DNA of 64,000 bases from UBA7359 sp038142205 (GCA_038142205.1 JAYQJO010000001.1:2294001-2358000); one strand, 5' to 3'. Numbered from the stretch's first letter, positions 34,847 to 43,952 are shown. Made by a program: numbers and translations. The notes: a model not told the origin generated them from the sequence alone.

Positions 34847-35770
34847 ATGCAGTCTGTTATTTCAATAAAAGAACTGAACAAAACCTATAAGTCAGGCTTT
34901 CAAGCACTTAAAAATATTAATCTCGAAATTAAAAAGGGTGAAATTTTTGCGCTTTTAGGCCCGAATGGAGCAGGCAAGACAACTTTAATCAGTGCTATTT
35001 GTGGTCTCGTAAAGCCTTCTTCCGGTGAAATACTGGCGGAAGGTCAAAATATCGCTTCTGCTTATCGAGAAATACGAGGAAAAATAGGTCTCGTTCCGCA
35101 AGAGCTCGCAACCGATGTGTTTGAAAACGTCTGGAACACGGTAAATTTCAGTCGAGGTATTTTTGGCAAGCCAACAAATCATGCCTATGCCGAAGAAGTT
35201 TTACGAAAACTTTCTTTATGGGACAAAAAAGACTCAAAGATTATGACCTTGTCCGGTGGCATGAAGCGACGAGTTATGATCGCAAAAGCGCTATCACATG
35301 AGCCCACAATATTATTTCTTGATGAACCTACTGCGGGTGTTGATGTTGAGCTGCGACAAGATATGTGGGAAATGGTAGACGGCTTGCGTAAAGAGGGCGT
35401 AACGATTTTTTTAACAACGCACTATATTGAAGAAGCCGAAGAAATTGCCGACCGTATTGGTGTTATCAATAAAGGCGAAATTATCGTCGTTGAAGAAAAG
35501 AAAACGCTCATGAAAAAGCTGGGTAAAAAACAATTGACGCTACATTTGCAACACAAATTAGAGACTCTTCCAGCAGAGTTAAATGAATACGAAATTGAAA
35601 TAACGGCAAATGGTCATGAGTTACTTTATACCTTCGATGCACAAAAAGAAGAGACAGGTATTGTTAAACTTTTAAAAAAGCTAAGCGAAAGCAATATTGA
35701 GTTTAAAGATTTAAATACAAAAGAAAGCTCTCTCGAAGAAATTTTTGTTAGCCTAGTAAAAAAAGAATGA
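34847..35770 (+). CDS. ABC transporter ATP-binding protein (YadG-like)
   Basis: A 307-residue ATPase of an ABC-2 type exporter. Walker A is LLGPNGAGKTTLISA near residue 40, the Q-loop is LVPQELA near 83, the signature is LSGGMKRRVMIAKAL near 137, and Walker B is ILFLDEPTAGVD near 157, followed by the switch histidine in LTTHYIEEAEE. A C-terminal extension of about 80 residues is typical of the drug or polysaccharide exporter ATPases. It overlaps the permease gene by 4 bases. Substrate unknown. Confidence 0.88.
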   Translation: MQSVISIKELNKTYKSGFQALKNINLEIKKGEIFALLGPNGAGKTTLISAICGLVKPSSGEILAEGQNIASAYREIRGKIGLVPQELATDVFENVWNTVNFSRGIFGKPTNHAYAEEVLRKLSLWDKKDSKIMTLSGGMKRRVMIAKALSHEPTILFLDEPTAGVDVELRQDMWEMVDGLRKEGVTIFLTTHYIEEAEEIADRIGVINKGEIIVVEEKKTLMKKLGKKQLTLHLQHKLETLPAELNEYEIEITANGHELLYTFDAQKEETGIVKLLKKLSESNIEFKDLNTKESSLEEIFVSLVKKE

Positions 35771-36528
35771 ATTTCTACGCGATCAAAGCTATCTACAAAT
35801 TCGAGATGATGCGTACACTTCGTACCTTGATGCAAAGTATAGCTTCGCCTGTTTTATCAACATCGCTTTATTTCGTTGTTTTTGGTGCGGCGATAGGATC
35901 GCGCATGGGTGATATCGAAGGAGTCAGCTACGCTGCATTCATTATTCCCGGTCTAATTATGTTGTCGTTACTTAATGAAAGTATTTCCAATGCTTCTTTT
36001 AGTATCTATATGCCAAAATTTACTGGTACTATTTATGAAGTTTTATCTGCGCCTGTTTCTTATGCGGAAGTAATAATTGGTTATGTTGGCGCTGCTGCTA
36101 GAAAATCCATTGCAGTAGGTTTGTTAATTTTAATTACAGCAAGGTTGTTTGTAGATTATGAAGTTCAGCACCCATTTTATATGCTCGGCTTTCTAATATT
36201 AACCGCGCTAACCTTTAGCCTTTTTGGCTTTATTCTTGGTCTTTGGGCAGACAGTTTTGAAAAGTTACAGGTTGTGCCTATGATGATTGTTACGCCGCTA
36301 ACTTTTCTAGGCGGTAGTTTTTATTCGATTAATATGCTGCCAGAAGTGTGGCAGAAGATTACCTTGTTAAACCCAGTTGTCTATTTAATAAGCGGCTTTC
36401 GATGGAGTTTTTATGGCGTAGCAGATGTTAATGTTTTTCTTAGTCTGGGCATGATTCTATTTTTTATGCTTGTTTGCCTAACTACTGTCTGTTGGATGTA
36501 TAAAACGGGTTATAAGCTTAAAAACTAA
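35767..36528 (+). CDS. ABC-2 type permease (YadH-like)
   Basis: A 253-residue permease with six membrane helices. It opens with a cytoplasmic amphipathic stretch (FYAIKAIYKFEMMRTLRTLMQ) and includes AAFIIPGLIMLSLLNESISNA near residue 57 and TPLTFLGGSFYSINMLP near 178, both usual in ABC-2 permeases. Start overlaps the ATPase stop by 4 bases. Together they form one half-transporter pair; no periplasmic partner is present. Substrate unknown. Confidence 0.87.
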   Translation: MNFYAIKAIYKFEMMRTLRTLMQSIASPVLSTSLYFVVFGAAIGSRMGDIEGVSYAAFIIPGLIMLSLLNESISNASFSIYMPKFTGTIYEVLSAPVSYAEVIIGYVGAAARKSIAVGLLILITARLFVDYEVQHPFYMLGFLILTALTFSLFGFILGLWADSFEKLQVVPMMIVTPLTFLGGSFYSINMLPEVWQKITLLNPVVYLISGFRWSFYGVADVNVFLSLGMILFFMLVCLTTVCWMYKTGYKLKN

Positions 36529-36642
36529 ATACTTACTCTCTTTATTCAAATATAGCTTAGTAAAACACAGGAATAGTGTTTAAATGGTTTGCTGCATTTT
36601 GCAGTAATTTGCTGGGACATTATTCCAGTTAAGGAGAGTTTC

Positions 36643-37131
36643 GTGGCAGTTGATATGTATTTAAAGTTGGATGGCGTAACGGGCGGGACTAAAAACTATA
36701 GTTATAAAGGTTGGTCAGATGTTATTTCCTATGGTTGGGGAATGGTAAGCAACAGAAGCTCCTCAGTTGTCAGTGACAAGGATATGACTTCATTTCGTGA
36801 GATTTCCATATCAAAGCTTGTCAGTACGGATAGTACAGAAATAATGACCCTCTATGCAGAAGGTAAAACAATAGATTTTGCTGAATTAAAAGTTGCGCCA
36901 GTATCTACAAAAAAAAGTGATAAACCAAAATACCTGAACTTACGAATGGAAGATGTCTTGATTAAATCAATCGTGACAGGAGGTGAGAACAGTGATGATT
37001 TTTTTAAAGAGAAAATAATTCTTCTGTTTGATCGAATAAAGTGCGAATACTTTGCGCCACAGATTGTTGGAGAAGAAGTAACATCTGAATATATTTTCGA
37101 TTGGGATATAGCGAATAACAAAAAGAATTAA
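36643..37131 (+). CDS. Hcp family type VI secretion protein, orphan
   Basis: A 162-residue protein of the Hcp1 family, the hexameric tube or secreted component of type VI secretion. It has MYLKLDGVTGG at the start, GWSDVISYGWGM near residue 30, the conserved ISISKLVS near 55, and a beta-barrel C-terminal half ending EYIFDWDIANNKK. I start it at GTG 36643, which has AAGGAG 6 bases upstream; a longer upstream frame lacks this. No other type VI gene is in the window, so it would work with a machine encoded elsewhere or may be a stray duplicate. Confidence 0.78.
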   Translation: MAVDMYLKLDGVTGGTKNYSYKGWSDVISYGWGMVSNRSSSVVSDKDMTSFREISISKLVSTDSTEIMTLYAEGKTIDFAELKVAPVSTKKSDKPKYLNLRMEDVLIKSIVTGGENSDDFFKEKIILLFDRIKCEYFAPQIVGEEVTSEYIFDWDIANNKKN

Positions 37132-37301
37132 TACTTTTTAAGTATTTTAAATCTCTTTTTAGATCTGTTTACGATTTGATCGACTTCTTTATTTATAAGC
37201 TTCTTAAAGTATTTAAATCAACTTTCTCAACAAGGTCAGGTAAAAAATCTTTTAGACAGGCAGATCATGAGCTTTAATCAGGTTATAAACAGAAGCTGCT
37301 C

Positions 37302-38204
37302 TTATCGTTTTAATAATTGTTCTATAGATAAAGAATAGTTAATCGGTGAATGATCTGCTAGAAAAGAAGGCAGATCGTCTTTAATCATATTTAATTTATA
37401 ATTAAAAATTTTAGCTAGGGCGTAATCTTTTAAGCCTTGCAGTCGACTTTTTTGATAAGCGTATACGTCATCTTCGTTCATTTGTTCATGTAGCTCATCT
37501 TTATCATTAAGTAGATAAGCGAAACCGGCATGGTTATACATTGTTGTCGCAAAATCGATCGGCACGGTAGTGACGACATCACTATTATTTACAATGCGGT
37601 AGATAGAGTTTGTTTTTAATGATTTTATAAACTCTGGATCGCCTACCCTGGGAGATCCAAAGGTATAACATGAATCAAAATAGTTGTTTTCATATAACTC
37701 TGAAGTCGCTAATACAGCTAACGCTGCACCAAGGCTATGCCCTGTTATAAACAACGGTAAAGAATTCTTTGTTAATTCAGAAAATAATTCTTCTCTTATA
37801 CTTAAATATGCTTTTTTAAAACCACTATGAACCCTGCCTTTATTATTAAAGTCGCTTTGCTTAACCTGAGCATTAATTCCCCAATCATGAATTTCATCAG
37901 AGCCTCGAAAAACAATAATAAGACAATCGGGGTTTTGGCATATTTTCAATAAAGCGACATGAGTAGATGTTTGCTTGTTTTCAATATAAACCAATTGTTC
38001 AAAACGTAGCGCACCAAAACGTATATTTTTATCGTTAAAAAAATTAGGGTGGTAAATTAATCGAGATGCTTCTGCTAGCCACCATGCATTAGATAGGTTA
38101 AAGCTATCCGTCTTAATTTGAATAGCTAATGGATCAAACATTTTAAAATATTCTGTTGCGTCGCCAGGTTTGAACAAGCTTTTCCAAGAGGAGTCCAGTG
38201 TCAT
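37302..38204 (-). CDS. Class 3 lipase family protein
   Basis: A 300-residue alpha/beta hydrolase of the Lipase_3 family. The nucleophile elbow GHSLGAALAVLA lies near residue 155, FRGSDEIHDWGINA near 100 resembles the oxyanion region, and DHSPINYSLSIE near the C-terminus supplies a candidate histidine. TFGSPRVGDPEF is another hallmark. No signal peptide is visible, so it is either cytoplasmic or exported by other means. It stands alone, convergent with hcp and divergent from the fecR-like gene. Confidence 0.8.
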   Translation of the reverse strand: MTLDSSWKSLFKPGDATEYFKMFDPLAIQIKTDSFNLSNAWWLAEASRLIYHPNFFNDKNIRFGALRFEQLVYIENKQTSTHVALLKICQNPDCLIIVFRGSDEIHDWGINAQVKQSDFNNKGRVHSGFKKAYLSIREELFSELTKNSLPLFITGHSLGAALAVLATSELYENNYFDSCYTFGSPRVGDPEFIKSLKTNSIYRIVNNSDVVTTVPIDFATTMYNHAGFAYLLNDKDELHEQMNEDDVYAYQKSRLQGLKDYALAKIFNYKLNMIKDDLPSFLADHSPINYSLSIEQLLKR

Positions 38205-38311
38205 AGCGTTTATAATAACGTATCTTCTTTAAAAGCTGTAAAATAAGGTGATAGTAGATAGAGCCAAAGGTTTATTTGAATAGACTAAAAAATAAATAAT
38301 CAAGACACATA

Positions 38312-38933
38312 ATGAATTCAACAAAAATTTCCCGCAGACAATTTATCCAGACTGGTACGGCTTTAGGTTGTGGTTTGCTTATACCCGGTCTGGCGCATGC
38401 AGCCAATATCCATGAGCTTTCTGGGAAGGTGTTTATTAATAATAAATTGGCAACAAAAGACATGACAATTAAAGCCGGTGATTTAGTCACTACCGGTCAT
38501 AATGGTTTAATTAGTTTTAGTATTGATGGAGATGCTTTTTTATTGAAAGAAAAAACTTCAGTAAGAATCGGAGATAAAGACACCATCGTTATAAACGCTT
38601 TGCGCTTGTTAACAGGCAAGCTATTAAGTGTCTTTGAAAAGGGGCGGGAAAGAAAAATCATAATGACAACAGCTACAATCGGAATAAGAGGAACAGCGTG
38701 TTTTCTTAATGTAATGCCGAAAGATACTTATTATTGTAATTGTTATGGGAAAACTGAATTAAGGGCTAAAGGCATTGAATACGAATTTGAGGCCAATCAT
38801 CACGACCCATATGTTACATTTTGATGGTTCGTTTTTTATGGGTATGGATGTAATGAAAGTCATTGATCATACTGATGAAGAATTAAGGCTTCTGGAGAGT
38901 TATGTTGGTAGAGTGCCGCTATTCGATCAATAA
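38312..38933 (+). pseudogene. Tat-exported FecR-like protein, C-terminal frameshift
   Basis: The first frame gives 170 residues ending in TGA at 38822-38824. It has a twin-arginine signal (SRRQFIQTGTALGCG), a FecR-like beta domain (ELSGKVFINNK; KAGDLVTTGHNG) and the family core MTTATIGIRGTACFLN. Dropping one T from the TTTT run at 38819-38822 restores a frame reading DGSFFMGMDVMKVIDHTDEE then ESYVGRVPLFDQ up to TAA 38931-38933. This tail (HTDEEL...LE..VGR.P.F) is the normal end of these proteins. So a single-base frameshift, real or from sequencing, cuts off 36 codons. Function unknown. Confidence 0.75.
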
Positions 38934-39044
38934 AAAGCTCGGCTGCATCACAGCTTTATAAAATATTCGTTAATGCCGGTATAATCTTTATATAATATTG
39001 ATATCTGTATAGATTAAAGCTCATTCTCAAAGGGAGTACATGAT

Positions 39045-39599
39045 ATGAATAAACTGCGTATAAGCCTAACGAATGTCCTGATATTACTGGTTTTTAGTTT
39101 CTTTTCCCTTAATTCCGCTCAAGCTGCTTCTTCAGTAGAGATAGATATTGAAGTCGAGGCGGCGATAAAACGATTTAAAGTTAAAGTCCCTGGGGCTGAT
39201 AAATTTTTAGCTAAAGCCGAAGCCGTTCTCGTTTTCCCTGATATTGTTAAAGCCGGTTTTGTTATTGGTGGTGAATATGGTGAAGGTGCGTTATTAATCA
39301 AAGGTAAAACGGTAGATTATTACAGTACAGCAGCAGCATCTATCGGTTTTCAGCTTGGCGCTCAATACAAAACCGTAATGATGGTCTTTCTTAAAAAAGA
39401 TGCGTTAAATAAATTTCTAAAAAGTGATGGTTGGGAAGCCGGTGTTGATGGTTCGGTTGCACTGATCGAACTAGGTGCTGCGAAAGATATTAATAGTATT
39501 AACTATAATGATCCGATTGTTGGCTTTGTCTTTAGTAATAAAGGGCTAATGTACAACCTCACGCTTGAAGGTTCAAAGATAACCAAGCTAAATAAATAA
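39045..39599 (+). CDS. Lipid-binding SYLF domain protein (Ysc84-like)
   Basis: A 184-residue exported protein with a signal peptide ending near residue 27 (LNSAQAA). The mature part matches the SYLF/Ysc84 family: AEAVLVFPDIVKAGFVIGGEYGEGALL near residues 62-88, YYSTAAASIGFQLGAQ near 100, and SVALIELGAAKD near 150. Family members bind phosphoinositide-like lipids in eukaryotes; the bacterial role is unclear but probably envelope-associated. Monocistronic, convergent with the GST gene across an inverted repeat. Confidence 0.82.
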   Translation: MNKLRISLTNVLILLVFSFFSLNSAQAASSVEIDIEVEAAIKRFKVKVPGADKFLAKAEAVLVFPDIVKAGFVIGGEYGEGALLIKGKTVDYYSTAAASIGFQLGAQYKTVMMVFLKKDALNKFLKSDGWEAGVDGSVALIELGAAKDINSINYNDPIVGFVFSNKGLMYNLTLEGSKITKLNK

Positions 39600-39605
39600 T
39601 ATGAA

Positions 39606-39650
39606 TACCGGAGTAATTCTTGAAAAATAATATCTAAAATTACTCCGGTA
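39606..39650. terminator. Long inverted repeat between convergent genes
   Basis: TACCGGAGTAATT (39606-39618) and AATTACTCCGGTA (39638-39650) form a perfect 13-bp stem around a 19-base loop. It lies between the ends of the SYLF and GST genes, the usual place for a bidirectional terminator. The loop is large and no T-run follows on either strand, so terminator function is uncertain. Confidence 0.45.
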
Positions 39651-39668
39651 CGCTAACCTAACTTTGCA

Positions 39669-40307
39669 TTATAGAGACTCAAACGTTTCTGCGTAAGTGT
39701 TATGCATTTTCTTATAAAACGATTCCTGCATTAATTTGTCACGCCAAGCTTTGACGTTTGGATAGTTATTTATATCAACTTCTAATACTTCTGCTGGATC
39801 AATTGTCGCAAGTAAACAAAAGTCCGCTATCGATAATGAATCGCCGGCAAGATAAGTTGATGAGCCCAGTTGCTGATCAATAACGCCAAGAAAACGTTCA
39901 ATAAACTTATAACCTTCAGCTAATGACTGTTCATTAACCGGCGCATCGATCATGTCTGCTACAATCTTATTAAATAAAACTTTTACAATACCATCGCCTA
40001 AGTGCATGGCGGTGAAATCCAGCCATTCATCAACTTTAACTTGTGTGGCAATATCATCAGGATAAAAGTCTGACTTATATTTTCGGCAAAGATATTTCAT
40101 GATGGTATTACTCTCAAAAACAGTAAATCCATCATCATCTAGCGCGGGAACTTTGCCAGAAGGAGACATTTTTAAATATTCTTCCGTTTGGGTTTCGCCA
40201 GCCAGTGGGTTAACGGGGATGTGTTCATATTCGACCCCCATCGCGTTCAGACACAGTCTAACGCGGTTTACCGGAAACGAAGGTTTAAATCCATAAAGCT
40301 TAATCAT
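39669..40307 (-). CDS. Glutathione S-transferase family protein
   Basis: A 212-residue GST with an N-terminal thioredoxin-fold domain (MIKLYGFKPSFPVNRVRLCL) carrying the glutathione-binding KMSPSGKVPAL near residue 48 and FESNTIMKYL near 64. A helical C-terminal domain contains YLAGDSLSIADF near 155. Serine 10 or a neighbour may be the catalytic residue. Substrate unknown; typical roles are detoxification or dehalogenation. Monocistronic. Confidence 0.88.
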   Translation of the reverse strand: MIKLYGFKPSFPVNRVRLCLNAMGVEYEHIPVNPLAGETQTEEYLKMSPSGKVPALDDDGFTVFESNTIMKYLCRKYKSDFYPDDIATQVKVDEWLDFTAMHLGDGIVKVLFNKIVADMIDAPVNEQSLAEGYKFIERFLGVIDQQLGSSTYLAGDSLSIADFCLLATIDPAEVLEVDINNYPNVKAWRDKLMQESFYKKMHNTYAETFESL

Positions 40308-40428
40308 CAGTTTATCCTCATTATGGTTATATATGTGTGATAACTACTAAAGTGTTATAAGTGTCTCAATAGAGCATTAATATGAAGGTTGGTTCTATTG
40401 AAAAGTAAAGTCTCCATCCCATTATAAA

Positions 40429-40968
40429 TTAAAAAGACGAATCCGGCTCTTTTAGAAAGGCAATTTCTTCAGCAGTAGAGTCTCTGCCAAGCATTTCATT
40501 TCGATGCGGATATCGTCCAAAGCGGTCAATAATCGCTTTATGTTTTAATTCAAAATCAAGATTATTTTGAATGCCGTTTTTTGTATAAAGCGCGACAGCC
40601 AATTCATGTATTATTGCAGATTCACTATGCATAAACGGCATAAACAAAAAGCTATTTTCTATTGCAGTAAGCTCACGATCAAACTCAGCCGTAATGGCTT
40701 CCTGCGACAGAAGTAATGACATACCGTCATAAGCAAAAGCTTGTGCAGTATCGCGAAACATATTTCTGGAAAATTGATCCAAAATAATTACTTCCGCCAA
40801 CGAGCCTTTCGGTGAGAGCCGCCATTCAAATAGTTCGCCTTGAGCGGCTTTTTGATGAATATAAGAGAAGCGATCAATAATCATTTGATCAAAAGTCTCG
40901 TCTTTTTCCCACCATGCGCTTTGATCAATCTCTTTAAACCAGAAATTCAAAATGTCATCGTAAGTCAT
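40429..40968 (-). CDS. DUF924 family protein
   Basis: A 179-residue all-helical protein with the DUF924 markers ILNFWFKEIDQSAWWEKDE at the start, LAEVIILDQFSRNMFRDTA near residue 55, FLFMPFMHSE near 107 and DRFGRYPHRNEMLGR near 148. These tetratricopeptide-like proteins are widespread and of unknown function. It is 19 bases downstream of the next hypothetical gene on the same strand, so they may be co-transcribed. Confidence 0.85.
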   Translation of the reverse strand: MTYDDILNFWFKEIDQSAWWEKDETFDQMIIDRFSYIHQKAAQGELFEWRLSPKGSLAEVIILDQFSRNMFRDTAQAFAYDGMSLLLSQEAITAEFDRELTAIENSFLFMPFMHSESAIIHELAVALYTKNGIQNNLDFELKHKAIIDRFGRYPHRNEMLGRDSTAEEIAFLKEPDSSF

Positions 40969-40987
40969 AATTGATTATTAAATTCAG

Positions 40988-41380
40988 TTAGAATTGTTTA
41001 ATTACTCGTTGCAACATGTTCTTGTCAGTAGATTCAATCTTCTTAAGCAAGGCAATCGCGTTTTGCTCCATCTCTGCGCGTTTTTCTTCTTTGACCTTTT
41101 TGATGTCTTTATGCAATGTTTTTATATCAGTAAAAGATTGTTTCGCTTCTTTTGTTTTCAACGCGCTTTGATCAATCGAAGGAACCAACACATCGAGAAT
41201 CATGCCAAGCTGTTTACCATAACTGTATTTCTCAAAAACACCTTTCTCGATATTGCCTATGCCAGCTTGCGGATTAATACCAGAGAAAAACCAATCGAGA
41301 CTTGGCGCAATATCTTGTTCAACATCGCCGCTTAAAGGAAAATGAATTTGTGGGGCCCACATCCAGAACCAGGGAATCAT
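40988..41380 (-). CDS. Hypothetical protein
   Basis: A 130-residue protein not recognised. It starts MIPWFWMWAPQIHFPLSGDV, has a predicted soluble middle part, and ends in a charged coiled-coil-like region (KTLHKDIKKVKEEKRAEM). I chose ATG 41380 because GGAGG lies 5 bases upstream; another ATG four codons earlier is less well placed. It lies upstream of the DUF924 gene and divergent from nnrU. Confidence 0.6.
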   Translation of the reverse strand: MIPWFWMWAPQIHFPLSGDVEQDIAPSLDWFFSGINPQAGIGNIEKGVFEKYSYGKQLGMILDVLVPSIDQSALKTKEAKQSFTDIKTLHKDIKKVKEEKRAEMEQNAIALLKKIESTDKNMLQRVIKQF

Positions 41381-41516
41381 AACAACCTCCATTTAGATAA
41401 AATAACGATGACTCATTTTATAATAGTCATATTAAATAGCCATGAAATTCTTAGTGGGTATTGGCAATGAGCGGAAAACCTGAGATGCTTTAACTCCAAT
41501 ATGCGGGAGAAGGTTC

Positions 41517-42077
41517 ATGCAGTTATTAATTACCGGTTTAACACTTTGGGTTATTGTTCATTTATTTCCAGCTGTTTGTAAAAATATGCGAGCAGCCATT
41601 GTCGAAAAGATAGGCTTAAAACCCTACAGCGGCATGTTCGCCTTAACCATTCTTGCATCAGTTGTGCTTATTGTTATCGGTTGGCGCAGTATCGAACCGC
41701 AATATCTTTATTACCCAGAAGCATGGACAAGACACGTTACATTTTTGTTAGTGTTAATCACGTTTATTCTTTTCGCTGCTGCGAAAAGTAAAACGAATAT
41801 CAAACGCGTTTTAAGACACCCGCAACTAACCGGCTTGGTTATCTGGAGTATTGGTCATTTATTAGCGAATGGCGAAGACAGATCAATTGTTCTGTTCGCG
41901 ACATTAGGTCTCTGGGCAATACTGGAAATAATAATGATTAACAAACGCGAAGGCGCATGGCAAAAACCGGAGCCTGTGCCAGTGAAAAGTGATATTAAAA
42001 CAATTGTTGCAGGTTTGGTTGTTTATGTCGTGATTGCATTTTTACATCCCTACTTCACAGGGATGAAGTTAATGTAG
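41517..42077 (+). CDS. NnrU family membrane protein
   Basis: A 186-residue integral membrane protein with about five helices. WVIVHLFPAVCKNMRAAIVEK near the start is the NnrU signature, and LVIWSIGHLLANGEDRS near residue 108 is the second conserved block. NnrU was named from denitrification clusters, but most members, like this one, have no denitrification neighbours. GGAGAAGG precedes the ATG. Its last 57 bases are duplicated at 43632-43688. Confidence 0.85.
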   Translation: MQLLITGLTLWVIVHLFPAVCKNMRAAIVEKIGLKPYSGMFALTILASVVLIVIGWRSIEPQYLYYPEAWTRHVTFLLVLITFILFAAAKSKTNIKRVLRHPQLTGLVIWSIGHLLANGEDRSIVLFATLGLWAILEIIMINKREGAWQKPEPVPVKSDIKTIVAGLVVYVVIAFLHPYFTGMKLM

Positions 42078-42088
42078 CCTCGATTATT

Positions 42089-43489
42089 TCACTCAGGCCA
42101 CAATTGTGTATCAGGATAGAATTGTGACCAGGCAAACCAAAATGCTTGATGTGTTCCAAGAGACTTGCCTTTGCTGTTGACCGCTCTTACACCACCGGCA
42201 TCATGTAAAATTTTTACATTCTCAACCATCACGTCTTCACCGGCATTTAATGCTTTAATTAAGCTCGGCACATGAAAAGCCCAAGGCGTGCCAGACTGAG
42301 TAATTACACCAAGGATATTTTCATGTACAGCTAATCGAAGATCAGCATTACCAATAGGAAAGATTGGGCCTTTCGCATCACGGTTATTAATAAAATCAAG
42401 GTTCTGCCCTAATGCTAACGCTTCTATTAATACAGTCGTCTCTGGATGCGCAAGTTTCCAGTCACCCCAGCTTGTTGTCACAACAGCGGCTTGTTTGAGT
42501 TGCAAGTCGCGTTTTGCTAAAGGTCCAGTTACTGCATTACCTCGAAAGGTATCGAATACAGACATCGTATTAAGATCAAACATGACTTTGTTCGATCGGA
42601 TTAACAACCCTGATGTTCGAAGTACTGGCCGTTCAATACCTTCTGGTAAATCATCAGTAAACCAAGCTTGAGCCGAACCACATAAGGTGCAATAAGGAAT
42701 GCCCAAATGCCGCCCGCCAAGCGTGTCATTAACCATCTCGCGAACTTCCATAATTTGCCGAGGATAAGCACGGTATTTGCCGTTGACTTCAACGCCAAAC
42801 ACGATGGCATCATCACTTAGCCATGTTGCCTCTTTAGCACTTGTTACTTTTGGGTTATCTGCCGCAGGAATGCAATTGCAACGTACGTCTGTTGTCTCGA
42901 ATTCGCGATCGTCAATATTTACACCACCCCAGCTAACATAACGCCAATCTATATCGCCTTCAGAAAAAAGCGCTTCCCATTCTGGTGATACAGCTGCAAA
43001 AAGCTGTCGTTTATATTTCAGATAATCAGGTGGAGCGGGTATGTCCCAGGCCATCAAATGGTTTGTTAGCTGATTCCACCTACGAAAACCAGCGCTAAAG
43101 TTAGTGCCCAACAATTTATCAGCAGTGACAGTTAATTCATCACTAATTCTGCCGCCTGCTAGAAAACGCATTAAATCAGCAATCAACCAGGCTAGTCGTA
43201 CATCTCCAGATTCTACGATAGTTTCAAGTCCTGCTTTTTGTTTCTCACCCCAGCCACTACTCTCCAAACTGCCAAATATAAAATCAAGCGCCTGAATGAC
43301 GTCATCAGATAAAGCGGCGTTTGTGACTGCTGGCGCTGGGCCAAAGTCTTTAGCTGCGCCTTTCGGTAATGCTGCACGTGCAATTGATGTTGCGGCAGAG
43401 ACATCAGAATCAGCAGATACGGGCATTGATGCGGCAATAAAAACAAAAAATAGACTGGTAAGGAAAACGTTCAGATTAAATCGAGACAT
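42089..43489 (-). CDS. DUF3179 domain-containing exported protein
   Basis: A 466-residue protein with a signal peptide (about 1-26, ending VSADSD). The C-terminal half is a DUF3179 domain, with AYPRQIMEVREMVNDTLGG near residue 240, IPYCTLCGSAQAWF near 262 and GNADLRLAVHENILGV near 375. The N-terminal third is helical and unassigned. The function of DUF3179 is unknown; the YCTLCG cysteines suggest metal or redox binding. It is bracketed by nnrU and a copy of the nnrU tail. Confidence 0.8.
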   Translation of the reverse strand: MSRFNLNVFLTSLFFVFIAASMPVSADSDVSAATSIARAALPKGAAKDFGPAPAVTNAALSDDVIQALDFIFGSLESSGWGEKQKAGLETIVESGDVRLAWLIADLMRFLAGGRISDELTVTADKLLGTNFSAGFRRWNQLTNHLMAWDIPAPPDYLKYKRQLFAAVSPEWEALFSEGDIDWRYVSWGGVNIDDREFETTDVRCNCIPAADNPKVTSAKEATWLSDDAIVFGVEVNGKYRAYPRQIMEVREMVNDTLGGRHLGIPYCTLCGSAQAWFTDDLPEGIERPVLRTSGLLIRSNKVMFDLNTMSVFDTFRGNAVTGPLAKRDLQLKQAAVVTTSWGDWKLAHPETTVLIEALALGQNLDFINNRDAKGPIFPIGNADLRLAVHENILGVITQSGTPWAFHVPSLIKALNAGEDVMVENVKILHDAGGVRAVNSKGKSLGTHQAFWFAWSQFYPDTQLWPE

Positions 43490-43631
43490 GGCATGCTTCC
43501 ATTTATTAGTTATTTTGATAACTGTTATTAAGAAAGGATAATCAGTGAGAGTAGGAAAGTTGCTTATTGTTCCCTCAAGATTAGTATTACTATTAGGATG
43601 TCAGGAAAAGATTACTAATAATGTAAGTTAT

Positions 43632-43688
43632 GTTGATGTCGTGTTTGCATTTTTACATCCGTACTTCACAGGAATGAAGTTGGTGTAG
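43632..43688 (+). pseudogene. Duplicated fragment of the nnrU 3' end
   Basis: These 57 bases match the last 57 bases of nnrU (42021-42077) with 6 differences and keep the same reading frame and stop, encoding VDVVFAFLHPYFTGMKLV. No upstream nnrU sequence is recognisable before it. The copy lies on the far side of the DUF3179 gene in the same orientation as nnrU, as expected if a second nnrU-like gene once stood here or if a tandem duplication was mostly deleted. Confidence 0.8.
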
Positions 43689-43874
43689 ATAGATTTCAGA
43701 TTAAATGGCTTTTAATTTTAAGATTTAAGCGCTATTTCTTAAATTGTGACAATAAGTCAAAATCCGTAGGTGGTGAACCATCTTCATTGATCAAGCCGAT
43801 ATGGGCTTGCCTAAATAACGTTTGGAGAATTAAAAGTTTACTAGCTCATCGTTTGGTAAGTTTCCATAAAATAA

Positions 43875-43896
43875 AATGGCTCCCGAAGGAGCCATT
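43875..43896 (-). terminator. rho-independent terminator of rpoH
   Basis: A perfect 9-bp stem, AATGGCTCC with GGAGCCATT. On the minus strand it is closed by a TTCG tetraloop, which is especially stable in RNA, and followed by TTATTTTA. It lies 57 bases past the rpoH stop. Confidence 0.85.
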
Positions 43897-43952
43897 GTTA
43901 AGATTGGTTTTTGTCATTCTTGATTCGTCCCTGACTCAAGTTTAAGTAGAGG

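Larger units (their letters stand above)
43490..43952. other. Gene-poor interval between DUF3179 gene and rpoH
   Basis: No complete gene is visible in 463 bases. The interval holds a copy of the nnrU 3' end (43632-43688) and the rpoH terminator (43875-43896). On the minus strand, a short coding-like stretch ending at TAG 43732-43734 reads IGLINEDGSPPTDFDLLSQF, which looks like the C-terminus of a lost gene of unknown identity. It appears to be a place where genes have been lost or rearranged. Confidence 0.5.
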
